Shown here in pieces: positions 25,501 through 37,500 of a stretch of 64,000 nt of DNA. Within the stretch, counting starts at the first letter, position 1. Every line of letters begins with the position of its first letter. The DNA lies in the NCBI GenBank assembly GCA_037349105.1, contig JAYJMM010000037.1:3720001-3784000 (forward strand), read 5' to 3'. The notes under the pieces were generated by a model. It searched no databases. It was not told the DNA's origin and was given only the letters and a program-made list of their open reading frames with translations. The DNA is from Limnomonas spitsbergensis (taxonomy: Eukaryota > Chlorophyta > Chlorophyceae > Chlamydomonadales). Both the position numbers and the translations under genes were made by a program.

Positions 25501-28500
25501 GTTGGGTGCTCCCCGACCCCGGCTCTTAATTTCACCGCTCTCCATGCCCTGGAAAATGGGTGGTACTCGGTATTAGGTGCTCCCGCTCCCCGGCTCTTGT
25601 ATGCCCTGCTCCCCATGCCCTGGAAAATGGTTGGTACCCCCTGTTGGGCGCTCCCCAACCCCGGTTCTTAGATTCCCCCGCTCGCCGTCTCCGCGCTGTT
25701 GGGCAGTCCCTGCCTCCACTGCCTCCACTCCTCCTGCTGCTGGGTGCTACCCGTCTCCTTGCCCCCCATCTCTATCCTGTCCCTCTGCTCCCCGCTCGTG
25801 GGCCAGGTCTCCCCCCACACCCCCACTCCCTGCCTGCCCTGCCTCCCATCTCCCCATCCCCACCCCACCCCGCTCCCTGTCTGCCCTGCCTCTCATCTTC
25901 CCATCCCCACCCCACCCCGCTCCCTGTCTGCCCTGCCTCCCATCTTCCCATCCCCACCCCACCCCGCTCCCTGTCTGCCCTGCCTCCCATCTCCCCATCC
26001 CCACCCCACCCCGCTCCCTGTCTGCCCTGCCTCCCATCTCCCCATCCCCACCCCACCCCGCTCCCTGTCTGCCCTGCCTCCCATCTCCCCGTCTCCCCGC
26101 CCCACTCCTCTCCCTGCCTGCCCTGCCTCCCATCTCCCCATCTCCCCATCCCCACCCTACCCATCTCCCTGCCTGTCCTGCCTCCCCGTCGTCCCAGCTC
26201 CCCATCTCCCCGCTCCCTTTCTCCATGCTAATCAGCCCCATGTCTGCTATCTCTTCTCAGGCGGCGCCGCTGCCTCCACCTCCAACCCATCTGCGGGCGG
26301 CGGTGACGGCGGCGACGATGACCTGCTGCCCCGCAACGACATCAGCAGCTCCATAACGTCAGCCATCACCACCAACCTGGCCAGGTGCGACGCCGCCTCG
26401 CCTCGTGGAAGGCGCCCTTGCACCCTCTCCATCAAGGGATGTACATAGAGTATAAGCCGGATATTATCCGGCGGATAATCTTCAGTGTCGCGTCCACTAT
26501 TTTGTATGAAATAAACAACTTTCTGTTGCTTCAGGTTACACTTTGGGTCCCCCCCCCCGTGCTGTAGATCCCTTAATACACACCGGTAATACCGTAGTAA
26601 AAATGTTTCCTGAGCCTCAGGATACCGGCATGCCTCATATTCTCGTACTGCCGTAGTAGTAGGGGAAGGGGGGGGGGCACAAATATTTTCAGTTACAGGC
26701 AGTAGCACCCCCTAAACCCTAAACTAGGAAGGGGGGGGCACAAATATGAAATTACCGGCAGTAGCACCCCCATCATGAAGCTGTATTTCAAATGTATTTG
26801 TCACAACGCTGAGTAGAATGTCTCGTCCTCTCCGCCTGATCCTCATCCTGCTTCCTTATGCTGCCCTTGATGACGGAAAACGCTGGGAGGAAAAACAGGC
26901 CTGAAGCCCGCCCCCCCCATCACATTAGCAAATCCTCGTCATGAAGTTACCGGCAGTAGCGCCCCGTTGTGAAGCTGTTTTTTCGCTTTACCGGTACTGG
27001 CGCCCAATCCCCCCCCCCCATAAGATCAGCGAATCCTCCTCCTGAACGCAGCTCCAACTGGAAGGAACGCAAGGCGGGCATGGATGAGGTGGAGGGTCTG
27101 CTGGCCGCTGCGGGACACAGGATCCAGCCCAAGGTGGGGTCAGGGATCAAGGCATCATGCCCCAGAGAGGATATGGGACCCGTCGGGTCCCACATCACAC
27201 TCGGGTCCGACCCAAGTGTGTGTATGCCGGAGTCCGTGGTGATCGTGGGAGCAGGCAAATCTGCGATTGTAGGATTACACATACCCTAACCCTACCCTTT
27301 TCTCCCATCACAGCTACGGGACCTGGTCTCCGCCCTCAAGCCGCGCATGTTGGACAGTGGCTAGGGACAGGCACTATTGCAGCTGTCAGCCCACCCGTGT
27401 ATTCACCTCTGTGCCTCCTTTCTTCTCCCATCGCAGCTAGGGGACCTGGTTTCCGCCCTCAAGCCGCGCATGTCGGACAGCAACAAGAACCTGACGGTGC
27501 AGGCGCTGCAGCTGCTGGCCAAGCTGGCGAGAGCCATGGGCAAGCCGATCGACAGAGCTGCCCGGCAGCTGCTGGATCCCGCACTCAAGAACATCTCGGA
27601 CCAGAAAAACTCGGTGGGGGGGGGGGTGAAGCAGGAGGGAGGGGGGGGGGGGGGGGGGGCGGGGGAGAGGTGTGGTGGAGGCCAGGACAGGTGTGTGTGT
27701 GTGCTTTGCTCTGTGGCTTCATACGGCAGGTGTCTGCAAAAAAGTACCAGGAAAGCTGAACCTTTGGTAGTACGCTCGACAGCTACAATTGGGCTGATTT
27801 TGACAGAACCTTGACATGCCATCAGCGCATGGCCAATGCAGCATGCCTTCGTGCATGAGGTGCCCCCGGCCAAAGGCTCTGAATGTAACTCAATGGTAGC
27901 GTAGGTGTAGCTGAAGCACCCTGAAACAAGCAGCGCCCCTGTCCTAACGTGTCTGGCTGCACAGGTCCGCTCGGCGGTGGTGGAGGTGCTTGAAGCGTGG
28001 GCCTCGGCTTGTGGAGTGGAGGGACTGATACCTGAGGTGAGCTATGACTCTTAGGCTTTGTTGAAGCATAATTGTGGCTGTAGCACCCTGCAGAATGCAA
28101 GGCTTGAAAACGGCTATTAGCTCGGTACTTTCGCTGAATTGTGGCTGTAGCCCTCGAAGGATGCAGGTCATGAAAACATTTGAAAGACCTTCTGCGCAAT
28201 GTGTAGGGAGACGATGGGTGCACAGCAATCTGAATTTAAATACCGTAGACAAGATGTTGGAAAGATTCTGATTTTGACTATCTGGCGAGATGAGACGAGG
28301 CCGGCATCCCAAAAACCGGCGTCCCACAAAACCGGCACTTTCCTGCAGGTGCTAGAATGCCTCGGCGCCAAGTCAAGCGCGGAAGGGCGAGCCGAGGGCG
28401 TTGCTTGGCTGGCTACGGGTGCTGTCGAGTCGGGACGCGCCTCTACAGCCCAGCTGCCGGATCTGCTTCAGGTGAGTTCTACCGATTGGGACCACAGGCC

Positions 28501-31500
28501 TTCTGACCGGCCCATGGCCATCAATCGCATGTTCCGGGGTGGACGGCCATGGGCCAGTCAAGGCCTGCATCCAAGCCTAGCAGCATCTGAATCGACCTTG
28601 ATTATTCACTGATGACGACACAGGGCAAGGTTGTTGGTTACCTGCTTGTGAGTACAGATGAGTTGATAGAAAGAGTGAAAGCTACGCCACACTAGGGTTT
28701 GCGGAAACAACGCAGCTGAAGCCACATCCGTGCTGTCTCCATAAAATGCTTGTTAGCCTTAATGCATTAGACACGGTGGTATCAAGGGTGGCTGGAACAT
28801 GTGTATGCGTGGGGGGGGGGAGGGCAGGGGGGGCGTTGAGGATGGGGGTTGAGGTGTAGGGGAGGGCAGGATAGGGCGGCACGGGACTAAAGGGGGGATG
28901 ACAGGGGATGTAGGAATGGCCCCAGTCCAAAATGAACGCTGTCGTGATGCATTTTTTTCTATTGTTGTTTCGGTATTTAAAGTGCCTCCATCCCGACATC
29001 GCCCCTCAACTTACGCCCTGTGCTGCAGGCGCTGGCGATGGGCAGCATGGACAAGACTGCCGAGGTCCGCGGCGCAGCCGCACGGCTGGCCGAAGCTCTG
29101 GGCGGGCGGTTCTCTCCGGCAGAGCTGACGTCAGGCCTCGGTGGCCTTGACGCGGGACACCGCAAGTCGGCGAACGACGCCCTCAGCAAGGTTCTGGGCG
29201 GCGGAGGCGCGCTGGCGGCCGCAGCCGCTGCAGGCGGCGGCGGCCCCGCCGCTGCCGCCCCTGCCCGACCGGTGTCTGGCGCTGCGTCGTCGCTGCGCTC
29301 CTCCGTGAATGCGCGGCCGGGCTCGGCGGCGCCCACGTCGGGCCTGCGCGCCAGCATCAGCCGGGCGCCTGTGGCTGGGCTGCGAGGGTCTATAAGCATC
29401 ATCAAGTGAGGGATCGCTGGCTGGCTGTGAGCACTCTCTTGATACAGTGGTGTTCTATATGTACTGTAGATGTCTTTAGCGTTACCTTGTAGCACCGGGA
29501 TACAAGGTCGAGGGATACAAATATGAGTGATTGCTCGTCAACGCCAGTTTCCAGTTTGTCATTGCTTATACCCTGCTTCCCTGCCCCAGGTCGCAAGGGG
29601 GTGGCAAGGTGGACTTGTTGGCGGCGCAGGACGGCGGACCCCTGCTGCTCCTCGATGTTAAGAAAGACGACCGGGCCAAGAAGGTGTGTGTGGTAGATCA
29701 GGGCGGGTGATGACAGGGGCAGGAGGGTGTGTGTGGCAGATGAGGGCGGGGGATGACCGGGCCAAGAAGGTGTGTGTGTGTGGCAGATCGGGGGGACTGA
29801 CGGCAGGGCCAAGGGCCTAAGGCTGTCCACACATCTCAATGATGTGCAATGATGTACAATGGCTTCACCTAAGTATATAGTGCCCTGCTGCTTCTTGATG
29901 CTAAGTAGAAGGACCAGGCCAAGAAGGTGTGTGTGGCAGATCGGGGCGGGACGAAGTCGCGCTGGGGGAGGGTGGGAGGAGGAGGAGGGGCCCGGTCTCC
30001 CGTGGAGTGGTCCATATTCTCCTCAGGATGGATCCACTACGCTTAGCCCGTGAAGGTTATCATGAAGTGGTAGAATCAAGGTTTCGCCAATGCCTTCAAG
30101 AATCTCTGTTGATAACAGGTCATGCAGAGAGATGGATCACAGATCGGAAAGGGTGACAACAGGGCCAAAGAAGAAAGAAAGATTGCGCCCCGCAGGGGTG
30201 TGAAGGTTGAGGGAACAGTGCAGCATGGGCCGTGGCCGCGTCTGCACCGTTACCATCACCACAACAGGGCCAAGGCTGATCCCACTTCAATGAAGTTCAT
30301 TGGCTTCACTGAAGCGCTGCTGCTCCGGGGCTCCAGAATGGAAGGCTAGGCCTGACCCTGACCTCCACCCCGCCCTCGCCCCCTTCCCCTCCATCCCGCC
30401 TCGCCTTCAAGTTCCGTAAGACCAGCCTTTCCCCAACCCGAACCTGCCCCCCCCTCCCGATCCAACCACACCTTCAGGGCAAGTTCCGTCCCACCAAGTT
30501 TGAGGTCCGCCCCGATGAGGGCTCCGTGCTGGAGGCTGAGCTCTCCCCGCTGCTGTCCGCTTCGCTGCGGGCGCTCATGTTCAACAACAAGGGGGACTTC
30601 AAGAAGCACTGCGAGGCCGCAGCAGCCCTCACGGAGGCGCTGCCCACCATTTTCGATGAGGTGGGACGTGGGCTTGGGCGGGGGAGTCGCGTAGGGCGAA
30701 GATGGGCTGGGAGGGCTACGTACTTGTCTTTTCGATTTTCATGCTGCCTGGCATCTCACCAGAAGGAAACTATTTGAGATAATTGACGGAGCCTGAATTA
30801 CTATTCCTGAAATCTGGCCCCTGAACTCTTGAGGGGGGGTGAGCAACAGCCTCTCTATCTGTTACTGCTGGTTATGGATATGGCCTGGGTCTGCTCATGC
30901 CCTCTGTACCACAGCCACGAAATGAAAACAGTATTTCCTTGTGAATGCGCTGGTGCGTGCACCGTATCACAAGAAAACATGAAACATCTCTCCCCCTGTG
31001 AATGCAGGTGAAGGCTTGCCTATACCTGCTTCTGCACAAGTGAGTGCTCCACAAAGCCAAACAAACGGGAAACGGACATCTCCCCCCCTGTGAATGCAGG
31101 TGATGGGGTGCCTGGACCTGCTCCTGCGCTGGTGTGTGCTCCGAATCGTCGAGTCCAACACGCAGTCTCTGGTCAAGACCACAGAGCTGCTCAAAGCTAT
31201 CATGGACGCGATGGAGGAGGCAGGCACAAAGTGAGAGGCACACCCGACTATTTGATGAGTAGGAATGAGAATATTAAGTGGCAGTGAGCCCAAGGGGTCA
31301 ATGAGAAAGGATTGCAAACAGCCATCATGGATGCCATGGAGGAGGCGAGGACGGAGTGAGGTACGCGTGAGGTATGTGGATGGATAATTAGGGATGGCAG
31401 AATAGAGAGGTAGTGAGCCCCAAGGGGGCGGAAAAAGAAGTGTAAAAAGCCATTATGAATGCAATGGAGGAGGCAGGCAGGCAGGCAGGCAATGGAGGCA

Positions 31501-34500
31501 GGCAGGCAGGTAATGGAGGCAGGCATGGAGGCAGGCAATGGAGGCAGGCATACCATGCTGGAACTGCTGTGACAAAAGGGATGTATACATGAGGTCATGA
31601 GCTGCTGTGATCCTGCCCTGTCGCCTCCTCCGCCTCACTGAGAATGCTGCCAAGCTGCTGGTCCCTCCTATTGACGTGCAGTCACAATGGCAGCCTACCT
31701 AGTGCATGCTACGGCCAAACAGGGAGCTTCCTTAATGTATTCCTCAGAATTTGTTTGTTTAATTTATTGATAGCGCAGTCACAACCAGCGCAAGCATGTC
31801 CCACTGCTGACCCCTCCTGCCCCTCCCCCCAGGCTCACTGGGTTTGAGGCCAAGCTGCTGCTCCCCGCTGTGGTGGAGAAGAGTGGTCACAAACCTCTGA
31901 CAAGCATTTGCCCCTGATCACCCCCCCTGCCCCTGTGTTTGCTCCCTCCTCCCAGGCTCACTGAGTTTGAGGCCAAGCTGCTGCTCCCCGCAGTGGTGGA
32001 GAAGAGCGGCCACAACCAGGACAAGATCAGGGCTGAGCACCGGGAGCTGATGCGCAAAGCGGGGCTGATCTTCGGCACCGGCAGGGTCATCCTATATATA
32101 AAGGTGGGAATCAACACACTTGATTTTGAGGGATGATGATGTCACATGGCACCTACCATTTAGCTATGTCTCGGCCGGGGGGGAGCTGATGCGCAAGGCA
32201 GGGCTGATGTTCGGCACTGGCAGGGTCATCCTGTATATTAAGGTGAGCATCACCGTAAATCTGAATAGCCTTCCTCCGTAAAGTTAATGCTGTTCGCGCG
32301 TGAGGAATTCAATAATTATTGATTGTCAGCGCCAGTTTCTGTCGGCAATCAAGAGTTGTGTCATTATTCTGTCCTAGGGCGCGCGTCCATTGAACGATTA
32401 ATTTATACCCCCGTTATACTGCTGCGTTGGAAACCTGCCATTCGTGTTCCCGTCTGAGCCCTTCCCCACTCCCATGTTCCTCTTCAGGACGGCATTGACT
32501 CCAAGAACAACAAGACGCGCGTCGTGTGTGTTGAGGAGATAGGGCACATGATTGACCAGGAGGGGCCTGTCCTGTACCGCATCAACAGACAGGTGCGTAC
32601 GGCCTGTACCGCATCAACAGGTAACTGGGCATGTCCTGTACCGCATCAACAGACAGGTGCATATGGCCTGTACCGCATCAAAAGCCAGGTACGTACTGCA
32701 TGTACCGCATCAACAGGTAACTTGCATGTCCTGTACCGCATCAGCAGACAGGTGCGTATGGCCTGTATTGCATCAACAGACAGGTGCGTATGGCCTGTAC
32801 CGCATCAACAGGTAACTGGGCATGTCCTGTACCGCATCAACAGACAGGTGCGTATGGCCTGTACCGCATCAACAGGCAGGTGCGGACTGCATGTACCGCA
32901 TCAGGAGACAACTGGGCATGTCCTGTACTTCACAAACAGAAGTTGGCAAGGGTTTGGCCACACTAGACCCAGTTGTAGCTACCCGGCAGCCTTGGGATTG
33001 CATGGGCATGGGTGTGAACGTACATGACCTTTGGCAGTGCAGCTCGTACCAATATTCTAACAATCAGCGTATCCCTTGGAGGGGCGTGACCCAGAGGTGC
33101 CCCTGGCACGTAATTCTTGCAACTTCTGATTCCCAGAAGTGCCTGCCCTGGTACGGCATTTCAGCCCCGAGTTGCAAGCATGGGGGGCCTGTCATGGGTT
33201 GGCCTCCTGACCCTCCTGGACACCCTGTGTGGGCACTGTGGTGACTGCACTGGACTGTAGCTGGGCCTGGCGGGGCTCCATCTGCCTGACAGTTGTCGCC
33301 CGGCAGGCCTGCCGTGAACCTCCTGGTTGAAAGAAAGAAACAAAGCTCCCCCCATGGGGGGTGTGAGAGTTAAGGAAACAGCGCAGCCTGGGCCGAAGGC
33401 ACATCCGCGCCGATACCGTAACCTGTTTGAATGGAGCTGGCCTGCCTCGTTTTCTTAGGTGGACATCTTGGGTCAGGTGGCCAAGCTGGTTACGGAGCGG
33501 GACAACAGCCTGCGGCAGGCGGTGCTGGGGACCATGGAGGCGGTATACTGCTGCGAGGGCGACGGTAGGTGATGCTTTCATTGTGTCAGTGGGGGATTTA
33601 GGAGGTTCTTTTGTTGTGAGGGACTACAGCCTGTATTAGGGCGAGCTAGGGACCCTGGAGGCGGTCTACTGCTGCGAGGGCGATGATAGGTGATGCCTCA
33701 GGGGTTTTGGTGAAGTATTACATTGCAAAACCGTAGACGAAGCACCCCATATCCACAACTTCTCCTGTGGTTCATGCCGTTATGAAAGTGTAATGTAGTG
33801 AAAGTATAACGTAATGAAAGTGTGGTGTAATGAAAGTGTAATGTAATGTGCCAAAGACAAGCGCAACTGTCCATTGCCCATCACTGATTGCTTTGCATGG
33901 TTGCGACAGGGAACAGAAGAGTTGGTCACTCTTGCATGTCCTGACTTTTTGTGATGCTGCTTGTTTTGCCTACCGAATCCAGTCTGTGATGCTCAACCTC
34001 GTTCCTCCAGGCCCGTGGACAAAGGTTTGCTTTTTTGCGGCCGTAGGATGGCCCGCCGAAGATGGCCATGCAGCTTTGAAATGAAACACTATTGCCGATT
34101 CACGTCCATGTTGTACCGTCTTGTCCTTCTTTGCTTGTGGACCTGGCTTACACTACTATTTTGGCTGTTGCAACAATCCCGGTGTTGCCTTGTGTTGCAG
34201 GCATGTGGAAGTGGTTGGGTAAGCTGAGTGACCAGCAGCGCTCGCTGATTGAGGAGCGGCTCAAGTATACGGACAAGGAGCTGGCCAAACAAGGCCTGAA
34301 GCCTGGATTCAGGTACAAAGGGGGAGGGGGGGGAGACAGACAAGGAGCTGGCCAAGCAAGGCCTGAAGCCCGGGCTCAAGTACGAGGGGGGGAAGGGGGA
34401 CAGCTTGAAAGTAAATGAGGATGAAGACAGGGGCGGTAAAGAGGGGACCTGGAGTTGGCCTTGCAAGGCTTGAAGCCAGGATTCAGGGACGAGGGGGGGC

Positions 34501-37500
34501 AGGGGGCGACAGAGGTAAAAAAGCAAATGGCAGTGAAGACGGGGGCGGTGAAGAGGGGACCTGGAGTTGGTCTTGCTGGGATTGAGGCCAGGATTTAGGT
34601 ACAAGGGGGGACAGGGGGCGACAGAGGTACAAGGGGGGGGGGGGGGGTATAATGGGGGAAGGGTCGGGTCGCAAGGAGGAGATGCGGGGTCACTGATGAT
34701 GCCTCTGATGATGCAGATGCACATTTCTAGAACTGTGCATGGCCATATGGCTACAAGCCAGGGGGAGGGGAGATGGAAGTTCAAGCTGCCTGCCTTTCCT
34801 CCACTGCCTCTGCCAGGGCCTAACCAGAGCAACGGCCAAACGGGTGGCTTCCCTAATCCACTCCTCATTGCACATTTTTTTTTACTTTGTGCCTGCCTTT
34901 CCCCCGCCTGCCTCTGCCAGGGCCTGCCTAGTGCTACAGCCGAAAGAGTGGTACCCCTGTGTCTACGCCTCAGTGCACATTGTTTACTCGTGTATTGCCT
35001 GCCTTATTTTGTGCCTGCCTTTCCCCCGCCTGCCTCTGCCAGGGCTGCTCTGATGGAGACCGCTGGAGCCGAGGGCATGGAGTGGGAGCCAGCCAGCGCC
35101 TCTAAGGCTGCGGCAGGCAGCGGGGCAACCCCAAACAGCAAGAGCGCCGTGGCGAACGCCGCTGCAAACTCCCCGTCAGACAAGCGACCGCAGTCGCCCG
35201 GCCTCCGCCGCTCGCTGCAGTCCGCAATGGCCGGGGCAGGCGCCGCAGTGGGAGTGGGGGCGGGGGTGGCCGTAGGGAGCAGGATCAGCAGCGGTGGCGG
35301 CGGCGGTGGTATCCTGGACGGCCTGCACATGTCTCTTTCGAATCTGCCTCCGGGAGTGCCTTTGGATGTGGTCATGGCGGATGTGGGGCCGCCACCACCA
35401 GCTCTCAGGTGAGGGCCCTGAAAGCAATTTATTTGCTGGAATTATTTCGTTCGATTTAAGGCGAAATCAGTGCCGAGGCGTTTTTTTTTGCGGAGTTCCA
35501 TTCGTTTGCACCGCCTCAAATCTGCATCTGGCTGTATGTAGCCTCAAACGAAACAGCTTGCTGTGTAGTACCCTGTTGTTTAAGCGGTACTGCTGATTTG
35601 TCCACTTGGGGCGATCAGTTTTGATGGTGCAGAACTGGCCAGATCAGTTTTGATGGTGCAGCACGCGGTCATTCAAACAGTAATGCTGCTGTACTAATGC
35701 AGAATACCACTTATGCAGAATAACACATTGCCGTTGACCAGCATTTTGTTTTGCCTGCTCGTGTAGGAACTGGCCAGAAGGCGCTGCAGTGCCACAGCCG
35801 ATGCAGGTGGGTGGGCCATAGGCATGCGAGGCTGCTCAAGAAATTAGCGGGCATGCCAACCTGTTTGCAGGGTACCCCAGTGGAAACCCCCTTGCAACAC
35901 CCTGAGTAACTCCCTGTAACTCCTTGTCTAAGTCCTTGTCTGAATTTCTATGCACCCCCTTGTGTACCTTATTTCTACCCCTGTGTACCCCTGTTGTAAC
36001 TCCTTTTCTGACCCTCATGTGTAACTCTTTTGTCTGCATCCCTTGTGTAACCTCATGTGCAACTATAGGTTTTGCTCCATAAAGATAATTTTATAAATAT
36101 CATTGAACCTTCATATTTTACAATCACATACAGTGAATATCCAAGATTTTGCTTGATATCAGATTTAGCTTGATATTAGATTTTTAATTTAGGTTTTTTG
36201 GGGGTTTATACAAAATTCTGCTCCCCCTGTCCCCCCAGTGGAACCCCTCTCCTCCTTCCATGGCCTCCACCCTACCCTAGGCATGTCAATCAACAGCTGC
36301 CTGTCGGCTGCCCTGCCCCTCTGCGTGTAACTGCCCCCCTCCTATATTTTCATGACGTCAACCCTGCCCTGGGCATATCCACGGACAGCCGCCTGTCGGT
36401 TGCTCTGCCCCTGCATATGTAGCTGTTTGCCGACCCCTCTCCTTCTTCCAGCGCTTCAATCCCGCCCTGGGCTTGTCAATCAACAGCCGCCTGTCGGCTG
36501 CCCTGCCCCTACATGGCTGCACCTTTTGTTCACCCTCTGTGAAAATTACCGTCTACCCCTCTCCTTTCCTTTCAGGGCTTCAACCCTGCCCTCGGCATGT
36601 CGATGAACAGCCGCGTGTCCGGCAGCTTTGCGTCGCCCATCCAACAGCTGCGTCGCGACTCTGATGGCAATGCGCGGGAGGACTTTGACCGCTGCCTGAA
36701 GGAGCTTGAGAGTGGGTGCTGGCGGCGTTAGCGCCTGGGGGTCTTTGGGGAAGGCTGCGTATACAAGTTATTGTGTGTGTGTGTGTGTTCCATAGGCTGT
36801 GCGCAATGCAGCGGTGCATCTTTTGATGTTGTTATTCTTTAATCAATGGTAACGGTGCGGACGCGGCCTAGGCCCATGCCACGTTGTTTCCTTAACCCTC
36901 ACGCCCCTGCGGGGCGTAGTTTTATTTCTTTCTGTTATTCTTTTTCCATCAGCCTCGGCAGTGTGGTTTCATAAACTGGCCTCCTTAACCTCCCATCCCC
37001 AGTCTTGCTGCCCTATCCCCTCTCACCCTGCCCTCACCCTCTCTCCTCTCCCTCACCCTCCCCCTACCCTCTTCCTGTCCGGGAGCGCTTGGGGGGGGAG
37101 TCCATCATCCAGGTGATAAAGATGCTGTGCTACGGGTTGAGGTCCTGCACCCTTCCCTCCCCCCTTACCCCTCCCCCCCCTTCCCTCACTCCGCCTCCCC
37201 TTCCCTCACCCCTTCCCTCACCCCTCTTCCCCTTCCATCACCCCTCCCCCCTTCCCTCACCTTTCCCTCACCCTTCCCTCCCCCCTCCCCCTCCCCCACA
37301 CCTCCCTCCCCCCCCCCCCCTCACCCCACCCCTCCCTGTCAGGGAGTGCCCAGGGGGAGTCCACCATTCAAGTGATGAAGCTGCTTTGCTACGAGTTCCA
37401 GGACCTGCACCCGATCGTGTTGGAACTCTTCAAAACAAACATCGATGTGCTGGTGGACAGGCTGTGCACAAGAATGGATGAGGTGTGTGAAATGGGTGCA

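Larger units (their letters stand above)
26261..29405 (+). other. MOR1: MOR1-like exons 19-24 (TOG4 and linker)
   Basis: Exons: 26261-26384, 27052-27133, 27437-27613, 27965-28036, 28349-28471, 29029-29405 (residues 891-1208). Exon 19 ends LPRNDISSSITSAITTNLA and exon 20 supplies SSNWKERKAGMDEVEGLL. Exon 21 has LGDLVSALKPRMSDSNKNL and exon 22 VRSAVVEVLEAWASACG. Exon 24 finishes TOG4 and adds an Ala/Gly/Ser/Arg-rich linker that probably contributes to lattice binding by charge (inference). Confidence 0.9.
29590..35806 (+). other. MOR1: MOR1-like exons 25-33 (TOG5 and linker)
   Basis: Exons: 29590-29683, 30478-30660, 31100-31230, 31956-32103, 32488-32592, 33459-33564, 34201-34312, 35043-35408, 35767-35806 (residues 1209-1637). 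KKDDRAKKGKFRPTKFEV precedes the first helix. The helical repeats run through KAIMDAMEEAGTKLTEFEA, DILGQVAKLVTERDNSLR and MWKWLGKLSDQQRSLIEER, matching the end of TOG5 in the family. The usual loop Trp is replaced in NNKGDFKKHCEA. Exons 32-33 are a low-complexity linker. Confidence 0.88.

Noticed and set aside
25560..26448. Pro/Ser/Leu-rich frames of 164-259 codons on both strands
   Set aside because: They follow the 47-bp pyrimidine array of intron 18; frame use simply rotates with the repeat.
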